A DNA stretch of 59,519 nucleotides from Tubiluchus corallicola (GCA_030141605.1 JAQGDQ010001145.1:1-59519), one strand, 5' to 3'; numbered from the stretch's first letter, positions 12,523-25,203 are shown. Notes: a model not told the origin generated them from the letters alone. A program made the numbers and translations.

Positions 12523-12790
12523 TATCGAATAATTATGAGTTGAATATCGAATAATTATGAGTTGAATATTGAACAATTTTGAGATGAATATCGAATAATT
12601 ATGAGTTGAGTATTGAATAATTTTGAGATGAATATCGAATAATTATGAGTTGAATATTGAATAATTTTGAGGTGAATATCGAATAATTATGAGTTGAATA
12701 TTGAATAATTTTGAGATGAATATCGAATAATTATGAGTTGAATATTGAATAATTTTGAGATGAATATTAAATAATTTTAAACTGAAAACT
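12523..12790. repeat. 22-bp tandem repeat, about 12 copies
   Basis: The unit GTTGAATATCGAATAATTATGA alternates with a variant (ATTGAATAATTTTGAGATGA), giving a partial 44-bp higher-order period. It lies 1 kb downstream of the POU4 stop codon. Confidence 0.9.
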
Positions 12791-13213
12791 AAATAATTTT
12801 CACTTCATAATATAACTAACAATACTGAATTCAGTGCTATATGTGTCTGAAGTTAAAAATGAAGCTTTGCCTTTATAGTGTTAAGTGCTGCTTTGCTTTA
12901 CATAAATAAATTAAGCAACCATTCTGATCATTAATAACTTATTTTAATTAATAACTAATTAAAATTATTTTTCCTGACTAATAAATATCATCACAGCATG
13001 AATGTGTATATTGCACAAGATAATATGGAATGCTTTCGAAAAGAATTAAAGCTGGGTAGGAACGCGCGTGTGGGACGCGTGGCGTGCTAGATAATTGTTA
13101 CCAATTTACCCCAGGGGTGTAAGAGAACACGTCGGACATATGTACAGGGCGCGTCGAAAAAACCACCAAACTGTAACATTTCTACCGCGTTGGGGTATTA
13201 AAATTATAGCCAA

Positions 13214-13219
13214 TTTATT
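13214..13219 (-). terminator. Candidate POU4 polyadenylation signal
   Basis: AATAAA on the minus strand lies about 545 bp downstream of the POU4 stop. Other AATAAA hexamers occur further downstream (for example near 11340 and 10930), so the true 3' end is undetermined. Confidence 0.3.
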
Positions 13220-13760
13220 CACCACCTGGTTTAGGGACAGTTATGCGCGAATCTTAAGAAAATATTAACTTGCGGTCCCTCTGCCACGCAACACGACTTT
13301 TGCGCCCTCTTACGCATTGTGATCTGGTTTGACACAGTCGCAAGCGGCAGCTGGGCAAATTAGGGAAATTTTATATTTTTCCACAATGGGATGAGGTCCT
13401 CTATCGGTCTCGCTTCGTGAAAGTTCGCGTCGCCTTGCCATAATAAAAAATATCAATACGGTAAATAAATTCATAGTTACAGTGTGCGATAAATCGATAA
13501 TTTATAAATAAATACGTGTATACATAAATAAAAAATAAAATAAATAAAAATAAAAAATACCTAATGTTATGTAGGGGACTATTTACAGACGCGGAATGAT
13601 TTTTATATAATAAAGCATATAATAAAGCGTATTTTTATGACAAACAACAACAATAACAAGTTATAATGCTTACAAGCGGTGATTTCCACAGCACAGCAAG
13701 GTCCGTGAGAAAAAAACACAGCAAACCACCATCACATTAGTTCCTAAACAACATCGTATG

Positions 13761-14603
13761 CTAATGTTGCGCGGAGAACTTCATACGTTTCTGTTTCTGT
13801 CGTTGATTGCAGAACCACACCCGAACTACGTTCTTCTTCAAGTCCAATTTTTCCGCAATGGCGGCAATTTTTTCTCCTGAAGGTCTCGGCTGAACGGCAA
13901 AGTACGCTTCCAGCGACCTCTTTTCAGGAGCCGCAATAGACGTGCGTTTCCTCTTTTTGTCTCCGATCTTGTGAGCGTCAACAATGTCTCCTTTTCTCGC
14001 TTTGGCCTCAGCATCTTCTAGCCAAGCTTGCAAGATTGGTTTCAATGCCACCATGTTGTTGTGGCTTAGAGTCAATGATTCGAATCTACATATTGTTGAC
14101 TGACTAAGCGACCCGACCCCGGGTAACTTGAGGTTAGCTAGGGCGTTGCCCACGTCCGCCTGGGTCACACCTAGTTTTATCCTTCGCTGTTTAAACCTTT
14201 CAGCAAAGGCCTCTAATTCTCTGGGATCGGTGTCCTGGTCCAGCATGGACATATTATGCGCCGCTAAGCCGTGGTGGGTGGGCATGGTGTGAGCATACAT
14301 GGGTGGCATAGAGGTATGATGTGGGTTGTGGGAGGCGGTCACGTTGTGTGGATCCCCGGACATTCCGGTAACCATTCCCATGGAGGAGGTAGGGAGACTA
14401 CTCATATCTAAGAGGTCCATGGTGTCCATACCATGGTGGGGCATCTGAGGTCGGGGAGGAGGACCCGGATGTGCGCTCATGCCCGGATGGTGGTACATTC
14501 CGTCATGTTTCATGTGAAGTCCATTCTTAGAAATGTCAACAGCAGCTAAAGCCTCAGCTCTGCTAAGCAAACTCTGTTCATCTAATCCACCAAATAAGTT
14601 TCC
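13761..14603 (-). CDS. POU4: POU class IV homeodomain transcription factor (POU4/Brn3/acj6), coding exon 2
   Basis: This terminal exon encodes residues 44-323 of a nuclear, sequence-specific transcription factor. POU4 proteins specify sensory neurons, including chemo- and mechanosensory types, across animals. Visible in order: the POU-IV box (GNLFGGLDEQSLLSRAEALA, about 44-63), a His/Met/Pro-rich linker with MKHDGMYHHPG, the POU-specific domain (about 167-242, LEAFAERFKQRRIKLGVTQA through LKPILQAWLEDAE), a short linker, and the POU homeodomain (about 259-318) with recognition helix RVWFCNQRQKQK. It ends MKFSAQH. The acceptor is CAG at 14604-14606; phase 0 joins ...CMNPP to GNLF. Total length of 323 residues is in the family range and all key residues look intact. 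The fly protein is acj6 and the nematode protein unc-86. The class assignment is very secure; the exact orthologue name depends on the species. Confidence 0.97.
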   Translation of the reverse strand, partial: GNLFGGLDEQSLLSRAEALAAVDISKNGLHMKHDGMYHHPGMSAHPGPPPRPQMPHHGMDTMDLLDMSSLPTSSMGMVTGMSGDPHNVTASHNPHHTSMPPMYAHTMPTHHGLAAHNMSMLDQDTDPRELEAFAERFKQRRIKLGVTQADVGNALANLKLPGVGSLSQSTICRFESLTLSHNNMVALKPILQAWLEDAEAKARKGDIVDAHKIGDKKRKRTSIAAPEKRSLEAYFAVQPRPSGEKIAAIAEKLDLKKNVVRVWFCNQRQKQKRMKFSAQH

Positions 14604-15584
14604 CTGTAAAAACGAAAAAAAGTCTCTATTGAACTTTGTTACCTCCTATTTTCAATGTCAGCATCCCGTATATAATTAATTAACAGTCATTAAATAATAA
14701 ATCACTTCGTTGGGGTCACCATTAATTATTTATTAAATCACTGAAGTCAGTGAGTGAACATAAAGCGTTTATTTATTTATTTTTTACTTTTCAGATTGAA
14801 AAATAAACAAAATTTTGTATCATCTAATGATACAAATGTATGCTACTAACGACAGTTTTACATTTTGAATTTTTCGTTAAAAATGATTACTACTATTATT
14901 ACATGAGCCAGTTGCGAACCGGTAAAAAATAATAACTTCTATTAAAAATATCTAACTCCACAAAGTAAACAATATAATATGTAATATTGTTACATATTAC
15001 ATAATAATATGTATAATGTTTCATGTAATATCATGAGATTAGTTCTATTCACGTTAGAATATCTATCTTTACAAAGTAATCAATATAATATGTAATATTG
15101 TTGCATATTACATAATAATATGTAATATGTTTCATGTAATATCATGAAACTAGTTCTATTCACTTTAGAATATTTATCTTTACAAAGTAATCATTATAAT
15201 ATGTAATCGTTTTATATTTCTAGCTATAATTTCTTGCTTTCCTATCATGTAACATTTAACATTTAGCACAAAAGCTTTTTCAAACAGCTAGTGATTAATT
15301 AAATACATCTTACAATATTATCTAAACGCATTTTGCTAATCACAAAAAAACGTAATCATCAACATTTTGCGAGAATCTTTCTTCGGCAATTATTATCTGC
15401 TGTCTGCGCGTTGTCGTTTCTGCCCAGACGTCAGACTTGCTGCATTAATAACTTACAAGTGTGAAACATTAAACTCGATTCCGATTTGAATTAATAAAGA
15501 ACTGAGACCCGAATAAACAGCAACTCATCAAAAATGTATCGCAGGATGAATAAATAGAAGCCCTTTAGGTTTTATGGGACGTAC
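14604..15584 (-). other. POU4: POU4 intron 1
   Basis: The 981-bp phase-0 intron has donor GTACGT (15584 downward) and acceptor TTTTTACAG. Its position, just before the POU-IV box, matches the conserved first intron of POU4 genes. It contains the 115-bp tandem repeat listed separately. Confidence 0.9.
14945..15205. repeat. 115-bp tandem repeat in POU4 intron, about 2.3 copies
   Basis: The units start around ACAAAGTAAWCAATATAATATG at 14957, 15072 and 15181. Each full unit carries the near-palindrome ATATGTAATATTGTTACATATTACAT and ATTACATAATAATATGTAA, i.e. several ATGTAATAT-type octamer-like words. Confidence 0.8.
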
Positions 15585-15713
15585 CGGAGGGTTCATGCAG
15601 TGTCGTCTCATCGGATCAGCTCCCCGATGATAGGGCGGGCTGTAGCGGCCCGTCATGGACCCTGCACCTATAGGAGGGTGCAGACTCACGTGTTGTTTCG
15701 TATTCATCATCAT
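15585..15713 (-). CDS. POU4: POU4 coding exon 1
   Basis: The first 43 residues are encoded from ATGATGATG. The start MMMNTKQ matches the conserved POU4 N-terminus (M-M-x-N-x-K-Q), and the exon then reads GRYSPPYHRGADPMRRHCMNPP, close to the segment before the first intron in insect acj6. The first ATG (15711-15713) is taken as start; the next two in-frame ATGs are possible alternatives. The donor is CCTCCG|GTACGT. Reading past the donor runs into an unrelated short tail. Confidence 0.93.
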
Positions 15714-16000
15714 CTTTGCACTGGTTTATGTGTGAAACACGAGAAACACAAAATAAACTACATTTGCTCGCGACACCAAGGCTTTCTATAACTCATACAA
15801 GCACCTGCAACTAGATTATTATTAGTCACATGGACGCTAGTGCGCATGCGTCAGCGTCCTCATCCTCCGAATAGCATCTGACGGGATTTGACAAGTTGGG
15901 AGGAGTGGCGACAATGTTTAGGCACGTGTCAGAGGCAAAAGCTGAAAATGGCAAGAAACGGGTTGCTTTCTCAATCAGTGGAGCAATTAAAGTGGATCCT
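15714..16000 (-). promoter_or_regulatory. POU4 5' flank with E-box
   Basis: No clear TATA box is seen. A CAGGTG E-box (15802-15807) lies about 90 bp upstream of the first ATG. Proneural bHLH proteins are known regulators of POU4 genes, so the position is suggestive only. A 25-bp direct duplication (GTGGAGCAATTAAAGTGGAT) is at about 15976-16026. Confidence 0.3.
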
Positions 16001-16454
16001 GAGTGGAGCAATTAAAGTGGATCCTGCTGGATCTCCTACGTTACCAAACTCTGTTCACTTTTTAAATAAAAGTAAGGAAACTTTGAAATCACAAATATTT
16101 ACAGGAATTTTTCAAAGTTTTCCCGTTTTTTTAAACAATGACGTACTGATTTTTTAACATTCACCTACCGTTAATGTTAGAAAAATGTAAAGAAGGGCTT
16201 ATGTAAAATAGAAATTTTTGTTAAATTGCTAACCGACATTTTAGTTTTGATAAAAAATAGCCAAATCTATGGATTTTAGACTTCTTTTATTTTGAAAAGA
16301 AAGTCATACAGCTAATATATTCCAATCCGTTTAAAACAAAGTTTCTTAGAATTGCCTCCCATCCTAATTAACTGAGCTGACAGTCAAGCCTTGAGAGCTG
16401 ACCCTCAAAAGAACTGCGCGGTACGAACGACGGGTTACTCATTCATTAGTAGAA

Positions 16455-17065
<611 letters not shown>

Positions 17066-17068
<3 letters not shown>

Positions 17069-17305
17069 CATTTTATTCATCCTTATCTTAAGTTACTAAC
17101 AAAACTTATTTTGTTCTAATGTACAGCTGATGCTTATGAAATGTTAATTGTCAATTGTTCCACTTATCTGAAGGAGGAATGGAAATCATAATGCTCCTTC
17201 CTCCTCCTCACAGTGACTCGTTTATTTTATTTTATAATGTAATAACAATTTATATGTTTATATGTACGATTTGCTGTGAAATAAAGTCATAATTCATAGT
17301 TCACA
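17066..17305 (+). mobile_element. LINE 3' UTR fragment (same family as 52345-52910)
   Basis: Blocks such as CTTAAGTTACTAACAAAACT, TTTGTTCTAATGTAC and CAATTGT..CACTTATCTG, plus a cluster of TCCTCC, match the reverse complement of 52345-52580. It ends in AATAAAGTCATAATTCATAG. This is a 5'-truncated 3' end only. Confidence 0.6.
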
Positions 17306-17583
17306 AGAAATACATTAATCCTTTTTTGCTTTCTACATTCAAATTATTTACTTTCCTGCTTTACTTACCAGAAGTTTGTAAATTTCTAGGATAATTTATC
17401 CAGAATCTCACGCTGTGACGTCACGAATACGTAATGCAACAATAAGCACTAAGCAGATTCAGCCTCGCAAAGAAAATAGTCAACTATCTATATGAACATC
17501 GATTATCAATCGATAATCTTTAAGTGCATAATGCGACCATACGTGATCGATACTGGGATGTGACTAGACTTGGTTACACACAT

Positions 17584-17755
17584 CAGACCATAGCAATGCT
17601 TCAGCATAGTCATAGCAATGCTTCAGCATAGTCATAGCAATGCTTCAGCATAGTCATAGCAATGCTTCAGCATAGTCATAGCAATGCTTCAGCATTGTCA
17701 TAGCAATGCTTCAGCATAGTCATAGCAATGCTTCAGCATTGTCACAACAATGTTT
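17584..17755. repeat. 22-bp tandem repeat, about 8 copies
   Basis: The unit CATAGCAATGCTTCAGCATA(GT) contains the inverted pair ATGCT..AGCAT, so each unit can form a small hairpin. Confidence 0.9.
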
Positions 17756-17925
17756 TAATTCAACTCTCGTTTGTTAATTTTATTTGAATTTCACTAAATT
17801 GCTTCTTTGGTTTTATTAAATTTCAAGTCTGAATTTGCAATTCCAGTATAAAATACAAAAAACAGGTGCATGTGTAGTTTGTCTTTGCAATTCCTAAAAA
17901 GTTCATAATTAAGTCTGCGTAGCTC

Positions 17926-17931
<6 letters not shown>

Positions 17932-18010
<79 letters not shown>

Positions 18011-18287
18011 GTAATAATAATAATAATAATAATAATCTTTATTTAAAGTCGGCTTTTGTGTCAACAATTAACATTAGCTCAAAGAGCTATTATCGCCGAC
18101 TGTAAATAACAACCTACAACTACATAACAGGGACTATTATTACCCCACTTTTACCCCAAATACCACTCGTCAGGCAGGGCAACAGCAGGTACCATTTTTA
18201 AAGTCTTTGGTATGACCCGGCCGCTGGTTCGAACTCACGACCTCCCAGACGAAAAGCAAACGCATTACCACTAGACTAAACCGTATC
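17932..18287 (-). mobile_element. tRNA-derived SINE, copy 1
   Basis: On the minus strand it begins near the conserved ACGGTTTAGTCTAGTGGTAA tRNA-like head, with B box GAGTTCGAACCAG. A body of about 190 nt follows (GGTACCTGCTGTTGCCCTGC, GGGGTAATAATAGTC, CGGCGATAATAGCTC) and it ends in AAATAAAGATT(ATT)n. The (ATT)n tail appears on the plus strand as the AAT microsatellite at 17932-18035. The other copies are at 19946, 26518 and 41194. Confidence 0.85.
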
Positions 18288-18289
18288 GT

Positions 18290-18410
18290 TGGTTGAATTG
18301 AATTGAATTGAATTGAAGTAAATTGAATTGAATTGAATTGAATTGAATTGAATTGAATTGAATTGAATTGAATTGAATTGAATTGAATTGAATTGAATTA
18401 AATTGATTCA
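18290..18410. repeat. (GAATT)n microsatellite, about 21 copies
   Basis: A pentanucleotide GAATT/TTGAA array directly follows the SINE head. Similar TTGAATTGAATTG tails end other 3' fragments in this window (for example 52895-52910), so it may mark the tail of another retroposon reading leftward. Confidence 0.95.
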
Positions 18411-19945
18411 AGTGTAAAAACATTACAAAATGTACAAAATAAAATGTACACAGAACTGAAAAACTATACTGACAGCAAAGCTTTTCAATTATATAGCAAA
18501 ATTTTTTTGTACAAATATAAAACAATTTTTACGTTTTTATACTTATTAATTTTCTAACATTTCATACTACTCATTTTCGAAAAAATAATTGTCAAAAAAA
18601 AGGACTTAAAAAGAAGTTTTTTAAAACGGACTTTGTAGTTGATTTTTGAATTGATAAAATTCTTACAAAACCTTTGAAAACATAAGCAAGTGTGAATAGA
18701 ATATTGTAGCTTGGTAGTTTGAACAAATTCCATTAGATTGTTCAACCAAACGGTTTTTCACTGACTGAGACATCTGCTGGATGTTTAGAACTTTATTCAG
18801 CAATTAAGGAAAACAACCAACAATGTGAACATAGCTTTATAATCAATGCATTCCTGTCAGATTATAAAACAGAAAATTACTGAGTCCTGCGCCGCATCAG
18901 GACACTAGACTTGGGCCATATAGTAGGGTCTTTGTTGACACAATTTACTAAAATGTTTACAGATTTCACGAGTGAAACAGCCTGTATTTGGTTAGAATTT
19001 TCTCAGAAAATTGCTGAGTATAACAAAGTCTTCAAATGATTTATAACATTTGCAGTTGGAGTCAGAATTGATATATATATATATATATCAATTCACAATT
19101 TACACCGTTAAAGCTATATATATATATATGCGCATGCTCTAGCACGTTTTACAATGGTAACAACTCTAACATCACATAGCGCTAAGATAATAAATTTTCA
19201 TAAAATTACAAAAATGTATAAAGTGGGTCGAAAATACGTGAAGAAAATAAAACGTTAAAACCAGTGAGTTTTGATTTTTGATTAAAATATAAAAAAAAAC
19301 GTCCATTATGAAGCTAAAAAATCAAAAAAGAAGCAGGCAAGCGGTTCGAACTTGTAACTATTCAATTCACGATTTATTTAATTAAAACTTTGAAAGTACA
19401 AAAATGATTAAAAAATAGTCTTTAAGAAGCGAAAAAAGTTTTTAAGGCAAGTAAGTTTTCAATTTGGATTTAAAGGTATCAAAATTAGTACGTTATAATC
19501 ATGATCACAGTTTTTCTTAGTTCTCGCTCCATTTCATCTTTCATTCACTAATCTCTTCCCCCCGCCACTTTTATGTATATATTATCATTATTTCAATTAT
19601 TAATCATTTCTTTAAGATTTGCACGTACAGTTTGGCCTGTCAAGCTATGCTTTTAGGCTCAAACTGTATGCATCAAAATTATTCTGTAATGTAATTTGCA
19701 CATGTATATGCTGCATAAGAATCTCTTTTGTAATTTCTGGATAATATTGTATTTAAGTTTATATTTACTTCAGTGAAATTATCTGTATTTTTATTATAAC
19801 TGTTAGATGCAGAGTGGAAATAAATAAACTTATAACGTCCTTAGTTCATAGGGCAGCAAGTTCCAATAATAAGGGCCACGTGCCCTAAAGGATCGTTTAT
19901 TATGAAAGAAGTAAGGTCGCTACGTAATATTTGCTTTTAAACAGT
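18411..19945. other. Intergenic stretch, no recognised gene
   Basis: Contains two (TA)n tracts (about 19072-19088 and 19115-19128). The 3'-UTR-like sequence at about 19570-19840 ends in GAAATAAATAAACTTATA and may be a LINE tail, but no coding part is recognisable. Confidence 0.4.
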
Positions 19946-20254
19946 TAATAATAATAATAATGATGATGATGATAATAATAATAATAATAATAATGATGAT
20001 GATGATGATAATAATAATAATCTTTATTTAAAGTCGGCTTTTGGGTGAACAATACATTAGCTCAAAGAGCTATTAACTACATAACAGAGACTATTATTAC
20101 CCCACTTTTACCCTAAATACCATGCGTCAGGCAGGGCAACAACAGGTACCATTTTTAAAGTCTTTGAGTCTTTGGTATGACCCGACCGCTGGTTCGAACT
20201 CACGACCTCCCAGACGGAAAGCAGGCGCATTACCACTAGACTAAACCGTCTGGT
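19946..20254 (-). mobile_element. tRNA-derived SINE, copy 2
   Basis: Same head, body and AAT tail as the copy at 17932, with internal deletions in the body. The tRNA-like head on the minus strand starts at about 20254 (CCAGACGGTTTAGTCTAGTG) and includes the B box GAGTTCGAACCAG. The tail contains mixed ATC/ATT triplets. Confidence 0.85.
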
Positions 20255-20654
20255 GAAATTTACTTTTGCTTTTAAACAGATAAGCTAATAAATCACGTCA
20301 ATAATCTCTGAGATTCTGTCTAATCTTTCCTCTCTTCTCCTCTCCACACTCAATTGTCTGTCTAATTAATATCATCAGCGTGTTTATACACACACGTGCT
20401 CATTGTGTCTAACCCTCTCCACTCGAGAAACATCTAAACAAATTAGTTTATTAACCGCCTCATTGTCATAACTGTCAATATTGCGACGCGTACAATGCAC
20501 GCGGCTTTACGGAGAGGAGGCTCAATGATAAAATTAAGGGAAGAATAAAAGTTAGACGGACCAATTTCGTTGTATCGATTGGTGGGGCGCCTGATATCAA
20601 TATGGCATGTGTTGGCCATTAGTGCTATTATTCTTTCTATGTTAGAGCAATGAG

Positions 20655-21785
20655 GCATTGGAAGCCCACGGCGTGAAACAACAGCAGACAGATGGTAGAG
20701 AGGAAGCTTTGACGAAAAGATGGGTAGATAACTGTATGACATCGTGGTTGAGTTTGACCATCATTAAAATCGTTTATAATTACTTACCGGTTCCAGCTGG
20801 TAGCTCAGTCAGGCAGTGAGTGAGTCAATCAGAATCGTCAGTCAATTGGTTAGTTAAGTGAATGATTGGATGGTTAGATAACTGTATGACATCGTGGTTG
20901 AGTTTGACCATAATTAAAATCTTTTACAATTACTTACCGGTTCCAGATGGTAGCTCAGTCAGTCAGTGAGTGAGTCAATCAGAATCCTCAGTCAATTGGT
21001 TAGTTAAATGAATTATTGGATGGTTAGATAACTGTATGACATCGTGGTTGAGTTTGACCATCATTAAAGTCATTTACAATTACTTACCGGTTCCAGATGG
21101 TAGCTCAGTCAGTCAGTCAGTGAGTCAATTACAAGCCCACGGCGTGAGACAACACCAGACAGATGGTAGAGAGGAAGGCTTCGCGAAAAGATGGTTAGAT
21201 AACTGTATGACATCGTTGTTGAGTTTGACCATCATTAAAATCCTTTAGACTTACCGGTTCCAGCTGGTAGCTCTGTCAGTCAGTGAGTGAGTCAATCAGA
21301 ATCGTCAGTCAATTGGTTAGTTAAATGAATGATTGGATGGTTAGATAACTGTATGACATCGTGGTTGAGTTTGACCATAATTAAAATCCTTTACAATTAC
21401 TTACCGGTTCCAGATGGTAGCTCAGTCAGTCAGTGAGTCAATGAGAATCGTCAGTCAATTGGTTAGTTAAATGAATGATTGGATGGTTAGATAACTGTAT
21501 GACATCGTGGTTGAGTTTGACCATAATTAAAATCCTTTACAATTACTTACCGGTTCCAGATGGTAGCTCAGTCAGTCAGTGAGTCAATGAGAATCGTCAG
21601 TCAATTGGTTAGTTAAATGAATGATTGGATGGTTAGATAACTGTATGACATCGTGGTTGAGTTTGACCATAATTAAAATCCTTTACAATTACTTACCGGT
21701 TCCAGATGGTAGCTCAGTCAGTCAGTGAGTCAATCAGAATCGTTAGTCAATAGGTTAGTTAAGTGAATGATTGGATGGTTGGATT
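20655..21785. repeat. About 147-bp tandem array, 7 copies
   Basis: The landmark GATAACTGTATGACATCG recurs at 144-172-bp spacing through the array. Each unit continues with GTTGAGTTTGACCAT, TTACTTACCGGTTCCAG and GTCAGTCAGTGAGTCAAT. The extra-long fourth spacing carries a second copy of a segment (AAGCCCACGGCGTGA) also present before the first unit, so copies arose from at least two duplication events. Confidence 0.9.
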
Positions 21786-22020
21786 ATCAGTTGCTTGGCT
21801 GGGTGGTCGGTTGGTTGCCTAGCTAGTTGGTTGGTTAGAGGTAGTTGTGGTTGGTTGCTTGATTTGTTGGTTTCCTGGCTGGTTTGTTGATGGATTTGAC
21901 GGTTGATTGCTAGGTTGGTTGGCTGGCTGGCTGGCTGCTTGATTGGTTGGTTGGCTGGCTGCTTGATTGGTAGACGGGATAATTGGTTGATTGGTCGGTC
22001 GGTCTGTCGGTTGGTTTACT
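21786..22020. repeat. Degenerate (GGTT/GGCT)n tetranucleotide tract
   Basis: G/T-rich words GGTTGGTTGGCTGGCTGGCT dominate, merging with the preceding 147-bp array. The 135-codon frame across it is an artefact. Confidence 0.8.
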
Positions 22021-22130
22021 TGCTGGTTTTAACAAGAGAACCGAGAACATCCGTTTTAATGTTGTTGTTAGTGTTGTTATCAACGCCATTTATTTGCTAT
22101 GTTTTTCTTGTTGTAGCAATCGGATTTTAC

Positions 22131-22268
22131 TGTTGCTACTGTCGTCGTTGTTGTCGTCAACATCGCTACCGCTGTTGCTACTGTCGTCGTTGTTGTCATC
22201 AACGTCGCTACCGCTGTTGTTACTATCATCGTTGTTGTCGTCAACGTCGCTACCGCTGTTGTTGCCAT
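22131..22268. repeat. 45-bp tandem repeat, 3 copies
   Basis: The unit includes GTTGTTGTCGTCAACGTCGC and TACCGCTGTTGCTACTGTCG. The period is a multiple of three, hence open in several frames. Confidence 0.9.
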
Positions 22269-22467
22269 GGTACTAGTCTGACGCTAAAAATTGTTGTTTC
22301 GCTCAACTAACTTCAAATTTCCAGTAGCAACTCAAAGCCTTTTGTCTTGCCCACGCTTAGCTAGGCGTTACGTACAGATGTATCAAACTGCACTGATCAG
22401 TATTATAATTATCTCAAACTACAAACACTGATAGAAAGACCTGTGTCACGTGATCTAGCATCACTGA

Positions 22468-23232
22468 CAGTGGCGGCTCGTAGCTAAAATTCGTGGGGTG
22501 CTGCTTCAGAAAATATTTATAAATTGTTTTAATACAGTGTAAAACGTAACAAACAAACATATGTAATTTTAATGTTGTTGTTATTATTTGAAGACCAGGG
22601 GTTGAACGGTCTCTTCTTAACTGCAACTTTCTCATGGAGAGACAACTGTGAAAAATTAAGCTGTTGTAGTTCACTTACAGTCACATAACTTATTTCTAGG
22701 GGATGCAAGGCGTCCATTATGAAATGTATGTTTTAAGCGCACACGCTAAGTTTACACTTTATCACATTCGAGAATAAGCACGTGGCAATTGTTACTGTGA
22801 GAGACACAGTACTTTTTTTACCTAGCAGCAGACGATAGCGTACAGCGTCTTATCTCGGACATGACGCATGCGCACAACAGCCAAACACCGCGTTGCTTGG
22901 GCTGTGAAGTAAACAGTACTTCCCTCACGTGCTCCGGTTCCGCACAAGTATAAAAAAGAACTAAGGAAAAAGTACTTATTATATTGAATATTATCTATAC
23001 TGAGTGAAAACAGGGGGTGCTGCAGTAGCATGGTACATATACACGAGCCGCCACTAGGGGGTGCTGCAGTAGCACGGTACCTATACACGAGCCGCCACAG
23101 GGGGTGCTGCAGTAGCACGGTACCTATACACGAGCCGCCACTAGGGGGTGCTGCAGTAGCACGGTACGTATACACGAGCCGCCACTAGGGGGTGCTGCAG
23201 TAGCACGGTACCCTATACACGAGCTGCCACTG
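22468..23232. mobile_element. hAT-like non-autonomous element with amplified end (765 bp)
   Basis: The inverted ends CAGTGGCGGCTCGT (left) and ACGAGCTGCCACTG (right) are flanked by near-identical 8-bp repeats ATCACTGA (22460-22467) and ATCAGTGA (23233-23240). Ends and duplication length fit the hAT superfamily. The right third (about 23009-23232) consists of five 44-bp units, each ending in the terminal motif ACGAGCCGCCACT and carrying GGGGGTGCTGCAGTAGCACG. The left end has the matching GGGGTGCTGCTTCAG, so the repeat was built from the element's own end. No transposase is present. Confidence 0.75.
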
Positions 23233-23240
23233 ATCAGTGA

Positions 23241-25165
23241 ATAAAGTTAACATACGGTGGCGGTAGCATAACAATGATCTTCCAAACACGATCACATATA
23301 ATAGGCTTAATCAAACCCAATATTTAAGAGGAAAATTGTGCAATTAAGCCAGGTGTGTAATAACAAACCAGGTAGAATGACTTTCGTGCATGGAAGAGCG
23401 TGCGTAAAACAGTGCATGCGTGCTTGTAGCAAAACTGGTAATACTTAGTGTTGCATGACTAAATGCGATGTTTGCATTAAAAATTTTGCACAGTATCTCT
23501 AAGTTTTTCTCAGAACTTGCTGATACATCGTTATTTTATACCGGTATTATATCGGTATTCATCATAAGATTGCTATGCATTGATAACATTGCTAATGTAA
23601 TTGCAATTCGAATATAAAAAAAAATTCATGGTTTATTAATATAGAATAAAAACTTAACTAAGATCTGATAAAGCAAACAGGTGAGCTTGGAGGCAAAAGT
23701 GGGTATCTCAAACTATAATGTGGTTACAAGATTGTAACTTATGCAGTCACATAGTAATAATTTGTCTTTTAGATCTTTTGTCTAAAATACGAATAAAAAT
23801 GAAATAACAGAAATTTGATGCAAATATTAGAATTAGAACGTAAAGAAATTAAAAAGTAAAAAATCGATCAAATTAAAAAATAAAGTAATTTAAGTTGGTA
23901 TCGAAAATTTGTTTTATTGTATATGATTTTTATATTAATAAAACTTAGGGGAGAAACCTGTGGTACGTTAACCGGTAATCTATTAGTAACAGGACTGAAA
24001 CTGTCAGAAATATTTTTATGATTGTAATTAATATAAGGTTATGCGATTATCCATTTTTAAAGTAAACCTCGATATGTATTTCTTTAATTGTTTGTGTCTC
24101 ACTACTTTGAACATTTAATCATTTTTATTTAGTCATTCGTACTTCCTATTTTAAATGTTCACAAACCAACAGTAAAAAAACAGACAAGATTTGATTAAAA
24201 TGTGGCCACAATAAAACAAATAATTATTCATTCAATTCACTGACAATACAGACACTTCACAAGCTATAGTTTGATCCTCACATTACAAATTTCACAAATA
24301 TATCGTGTTAGTTAACTAACATAAATGTTTACTTACATATTACCATTTACACGAATAGCATAATTGTCACAAGTAGCACAATGCACAAAAGCACAATAAT
24401 CATCTTATAAAGGATAACATAAATTCACTTTAGGTGTACCATAATTTTACCTGTAATTTAGCACTATGGGCCTATATAGAGGGACTTGCTCTATTAGCCA
24501 GTGTAAGCTAAGAGAGTCGTTCTCGTTGGTCATGTAGAGGGGCCTTATATAAACTTTTCCTTCATAAATTAATCTAAATAGTGGGCTTCATGCAATGCAT
24601 AGTAGTATGGTCTGAAACTACCTACAGACCTATTCTAAGAGCAAATCTAAGTTTGACATTCAAGGCTATATTATAAGACTGTAGTTAAATGAAAATTCAT
24701 TAATTAGAAAAAATGCTAATTAGAATTAATTAGAGAATTTAGGGGCGATTTTATAGATACATAAGATTAAATTTAACTTCGGGAAATATATATATATATA
24801 TATATATATACCATATAATAAATCGCATATCGTTATTATATATCGATGATAATTATATCGGTCAAATAATGAAAGGACAAAGCAAAATCATGAAAAACCC
24901 TTGAACCAAACAGGTGGTATATCTAGAACCCCAGCAAATGTATCTAACTAACCATGTCTGTAAGCAGGTGTGTTTCAGGTGAACCGAATCCACCCCACCT
25001 GTCGGAGAGCTTACTTTGTCTTGTAACAACATATTTTGCGTTAAACTGACAACCATGTAAAAGTTTCATTGTAACAAAGAATCTCTCTTAATTCCTCTTG
25101 TTTGCGGAATATCATACAAGCTTAACTTATTTGTAATAAAATGGGTGCAGTTAAATATCTGTTAA
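23241..25165. other. Intergenic stretch, no recognised gene
   Basis: AT-rich sequence with a (TA)n tract at 24785-24812. The minus-strand 64-codon frame at 24862-25056 has no recognisable motif. I see nothing that supports a gene. Confidence 0.5.
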
Positions 25166-25168
25166 ATA

Positions 25169-25172
25169 ATAG

Positions 25173-25203
<31 letters not shown>

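Noticed and set aside
17584-17755. CRISPR-like array (22-bp repeats)
   Set aside because: Units are contiguous with no spacers, and the genome is clearly eukaryotic.
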